Part shown: piece after piece, positions 6,646 to 7,841 of the stretch
How the letters are laid out: each line of letters opens with the position of its first letter
Numbering within the stretch: the first letter of the stretch is position 1
From: Candidatus Faecivivens stercoripullorum
GTDB taxonomy: Bacteria > Bacillota > Clostridia > Oscillospirales > Ruminococcaceae
NCBI GenBank assembly: GCA_018715285.1
Contig: DVLW01000089.1
Coordinates: 1-7,841, forward strand
DNA length: 7,841 nt
Direction of reading: 5' to 3'
Notes under the pieces: generated by a model
Databases searched by the model: none
What the model saw: only the letters and a program-made list of their open reading frames with translations
Told to the model about the DNA's origin: nothing
Program-made: the position numbers and the translations under genes

Positions 6646-7572
6646 ATGGAAATCTGTAATCAGGTATCACAATTTTCACAGCTGCCCGATACGGCAGTTG
6701 CACTCGGGCTTTTTGACGGCGTTCACCGCGGTCATCAGGCTGTGATCCGGGCAGCTGCAAACTGCGCTCCGGAACTGATGCCGGCAGTATTTACCTTTCG
6801 GTTTGATACCCGCGAGGTCGTTACCAAAAAACAGTTTGGCCAGCTGCTTCGACCGGAACTTAAAGCTGCCAAACTGGAGGAATATGGTATCCGATTTATG
6901 CTGGAACCGCCATTTTCCACCATCATGAAGATGGAACCGGAAAGTTTTATTCAGGGTATCCTCTTCAACTTCATGCACGCAAAAGCTGTATTCTGCGGTG
7001 AAGATTTCCGGTTCGGAAAAAATGCGGCCGGCAATACCGAACTGCTGAAAAGAGCCTGTGAAAAAAACGGCGTTCAATTCCATATCGTACAGCCTGTGCT
7101 GGATGACGGCGTTCCGGTCAGCTCGACCAGAATCCGCGCCGCTTTACGGGAAGGCGATATCGCTCTGGCCAACCGGCTGCTGGGAAGCCCCTATATGACC
7201 TGTGGAACAGTTGTACACGGACGGCATATGGGACATGAGCTCGGGTTTCCGACTATTAACCAGCTTTTTTCTCCGGAAGATCTGATTCCACGCTTTGGCG
7301 TATACGCAACCATCGTCGAGATTGACGGCAAGCAGTATATCGGTGCAACAGATATCGGCGTTAAACCGACGGTCGGTGAAGGATATGCTCCCGCTGCGGA
7401 AACATATATTCTGGATTTCGACGGCGATCTGTACGGAAGAAATATCCGTATCAGCTATTATGCATTCCTGCGTGGAGAAAAGCGGTTCGATTCCCTGGAG
7501 GAACTGACCAGCACGGTACTGAGTAATGCACAACAGGCTAAAGATCTGCTGAGTCCGTTGATTGGACGCTGA
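6646..7572 (+). CDS. ribF: Bifunctional riboflavin kinase / FAD synthetase RibF
   Basis: RibF phosphorylates riboflavin to FMN and then adenylylates FMN to FAD. The protein has 308 residues, typical for the bifunctional form. The N-terminal FAD synthetase (nucleotidyltransferase) domain shows GLFDGVHRGH at 21-30 with the HxGH motif, the CGEDFRFGKNAAG segment, and SSTRIR at 159-164. The riboflavin kinase domain begins near G187 (GTVVHGRHMGHELGFPTIN, with the FPTIN motif at 201-205). It continues with GVYA, IGVKPTVGEG, ETYILDFDGDLYG and FLRGEKRFDSLEEL. AAAGGA at 6632-6637 is 8 bases before the ATG, inside truB. It is the last protein gene of the operon, and in Bacillus rpsO follows it instead. 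No FMN riboswitch is visible, and no terminator lies between it and the tRNA promoter. Confidence 0.96.
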   Translation: MEICNQVSQFSQLPDTAVALGLFDGVHRGHQAVIRAAANCAPELMPAVFTFRFDTREVVTKKQFGQLLRPELKAAKLEEYGIRFMLEPPFSTIMKMEPESFIQGILFNFMHAKAVFCGEDFRFGKNAAGNTELLKRACEKNGVQFHIVQPVLDDGVPVSSTRIRAALREGDIALANRLLGSPYMTCGTVVHGRHMGHELGFPTINQLFSPEDLIPRFGVYATIVEIDGKQYIGATDIGVKPTVGEGYAPAAETYILDFDGDLYGRNIRISYYAFLRGEKRFDSLEELTSTVLSNAQQAKDLLSPLIGR

Positions 7573-7588
7573 TTGCGCCTTCTTTTAC

Positions 7589-7617
7589 TTGACAAAGCGG
7601 AAACAACATGATATCAT
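7589..7617 (+). promoter_or_regulatory. Vegetative (sigma-A type) promoter for tRNA-Leu
   Basis: A perfect TTGACA at 7589-7594 is followed after exactly 17 bases by TATCAT at 7612-7617, which matches TATAAT at five of six positions. Transcription would start near 7624, leaving a leader of about 20 bases before the mature tRNA end at 7645. The -35 box is only 16 bases after the ribF stop. This is the best promoter match in the window. Confidence 0.85.
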
Positions 7618-7644
7618 ATCAGGTACAGTCTCCGTTTTGTATAT

Positions 7645-7726
7645 GCGGGCGTGGTGGAATGGCAGACACGTTGGTCTTAGGAACCAATGCTTACGCGTGC
7701 AGGTTCGAGTCCTGTCGCCCGCACCA
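7645..7726 (+). tRNA. tRNA-Leu (anticodon UAG), CCA encoded
   Basis: This is a class II tRNA with a perfect 7-bp acceptor stem (GCGGGCG 7645-7651 with CGCCCGC 7716-7722), discriminator A at 7723 and genome-encoded CCA at 7724-7726. The anticodon stem is TTGGT (7671-7675) with ACCAA (7683-7687), and the loop CTTAGGA puts TAG at 7678-7680. A long variable arm occupies 7688-7698, as expected for Leu. The T arm GCAGG/CCTGT encloses TTCGAGT at 7704-7710, with one G-U pair at its base. UAG reads CUA and, depending on modification of U34, other CUN codons. It has its own promoter and terminator, and being downstream of TruB's gene it would itself be a TruB substrate (U in the T loop at 7705). Confidence 0.97.
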
Positions 7727-7736
7727 TATTTTGCTG

Positions 7737-7771
7737 AAAAAATCTGAGCTCAAAATGTGCTCAGATTTTTT
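7737..7771 (+). terminator. Intrinsic terminator after tRNA-Leu
   Basis: AAAAAATCTGAGC (7737-7749) pairs perfectly over 13 bp with GCTCAGATTTTTT (7759-7771) around a 9-base loop. The six Ts form the 3' arm, and the matching A run means it could also stop transcription on the other strand. It begins 10 bases after the tRNA CCA. With no terminator seen after ribF, it probably ends the whole operon as well as the tRNA transcript. Confidence 0.92.
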
Positions 7772-7819
7772 CATTGAACCAGATTATACCCAATCCCCTA
7801 CTTGACAAGGTGAAATGAA

Positions 7820-7841
7820 ATGACCTTCAACAGCGCTCTTC
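7820..7841 (+). CDS. Possible start of a further gene, cut by the window end
   Basis: An ATG at 7820 opens seven codons (MTFNSAL) that run off the window. AAGG at 7807-7810 stands 9 bases upstream. This is too short to identify, and the frame could be chance. A competing ATG at 7815 meets a stop after one more codon. Between the terminator and this point I see only a lone TTGACA at 7802-7807. Confidence 0.3.

Noticed and set aside
7573..7588. Terminator directly after ribF
   Set aside because: The stretch has a short T run but no hairpin arm before it.
7608..7805. Small open frames of 61-65 codons over the tRNA and terminator
   Set aside because: They run through a certain tRNA gene and have no ribosome binding site or homology signal that I recognise.
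7802..7830. TTGACA at 7802 as a second promoter
   Set aside because: At 17 bases downstream the hexamer is CTTCAA, a poor -10 box, and it would fall inside the possible coding start.

Overview
The window is a conserved bacterial housekeeping operon for transcription, translation and ribosome assembly. All its protein genes lie on the + strand. In order they are: the 3' part of nusA, rnpM (ylxR), ylxQ, infB, rbfA, an nrnA-type DHH phosphoesterase gene, truB and ribF. A separate tRNA-Leu(UAG) gene follows. The nusA-rnpM-ylxQ-infB core and AGGAG-type ribosome binding sites point to a Firmicute. A DHH gene between rbfA and truB, no ylxP, a medium base composition and a long infB linker suggest Clostridia, perhaps an Oscillospiraceae/Ruminococcaceae gut organism. 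The taxonomic call is inference from gene order and protein style; no database search was made.

Layout: bases 1-564 are the last 187 codons of nusA (end of S1, both KH domains, acidic tail). rnpM starts inside the nusA stop (ATGA overlap), and ylxQ overlaps the end of rnpM by 8 bases. A 115-base gap (1120-1234) holds short CCGG hairpins. infB (1235-4258, 1007 aa) has two N-terminal IF2_N domains separated by a disordered linker of about 370 residues. A 78-base gap with a strong hairpin leads to rbfA. rbfA, nrnA, truB and ribF are then packed with gaps of 18 bases, a 4-base overlap and 3 bases. After ribF come a near-consensus promoter (7589-7617), the tRNA-Leu gene (7645-7726) and a perfect 13-bp stem terminator (7737-7771). 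The last 22 bases may be the start of another gene.

How the genes work together: NusA tunes elongation, pausing and termination. RnpM is an RNA-binding partner of RNase P in Bacillus, and YlxQ is a kink-turn-binding L7Ae-family protein. IF-2 brings fMet-tRNA to the 30S subunit, and RbfA matures the 16S 5' end. NrnA degrades nanoRNAs and/or pAp, TruB makes pseudouridine 55 in tRNA, and RibF makes FMN and FAD. The close packing implies co-transcription and translational coupling, with the two larger gaps on either side of infB as the likely points of differential control.

I see no mobile element, CRISPR array, toxin system or phage gene. I do not think the window holds an undescribed system. 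The points most worth a second look are the hairpins that bracket infB, the repeat-rich IF-2 linker, and the 1116-codon antisense open frame, which codon choice explains.
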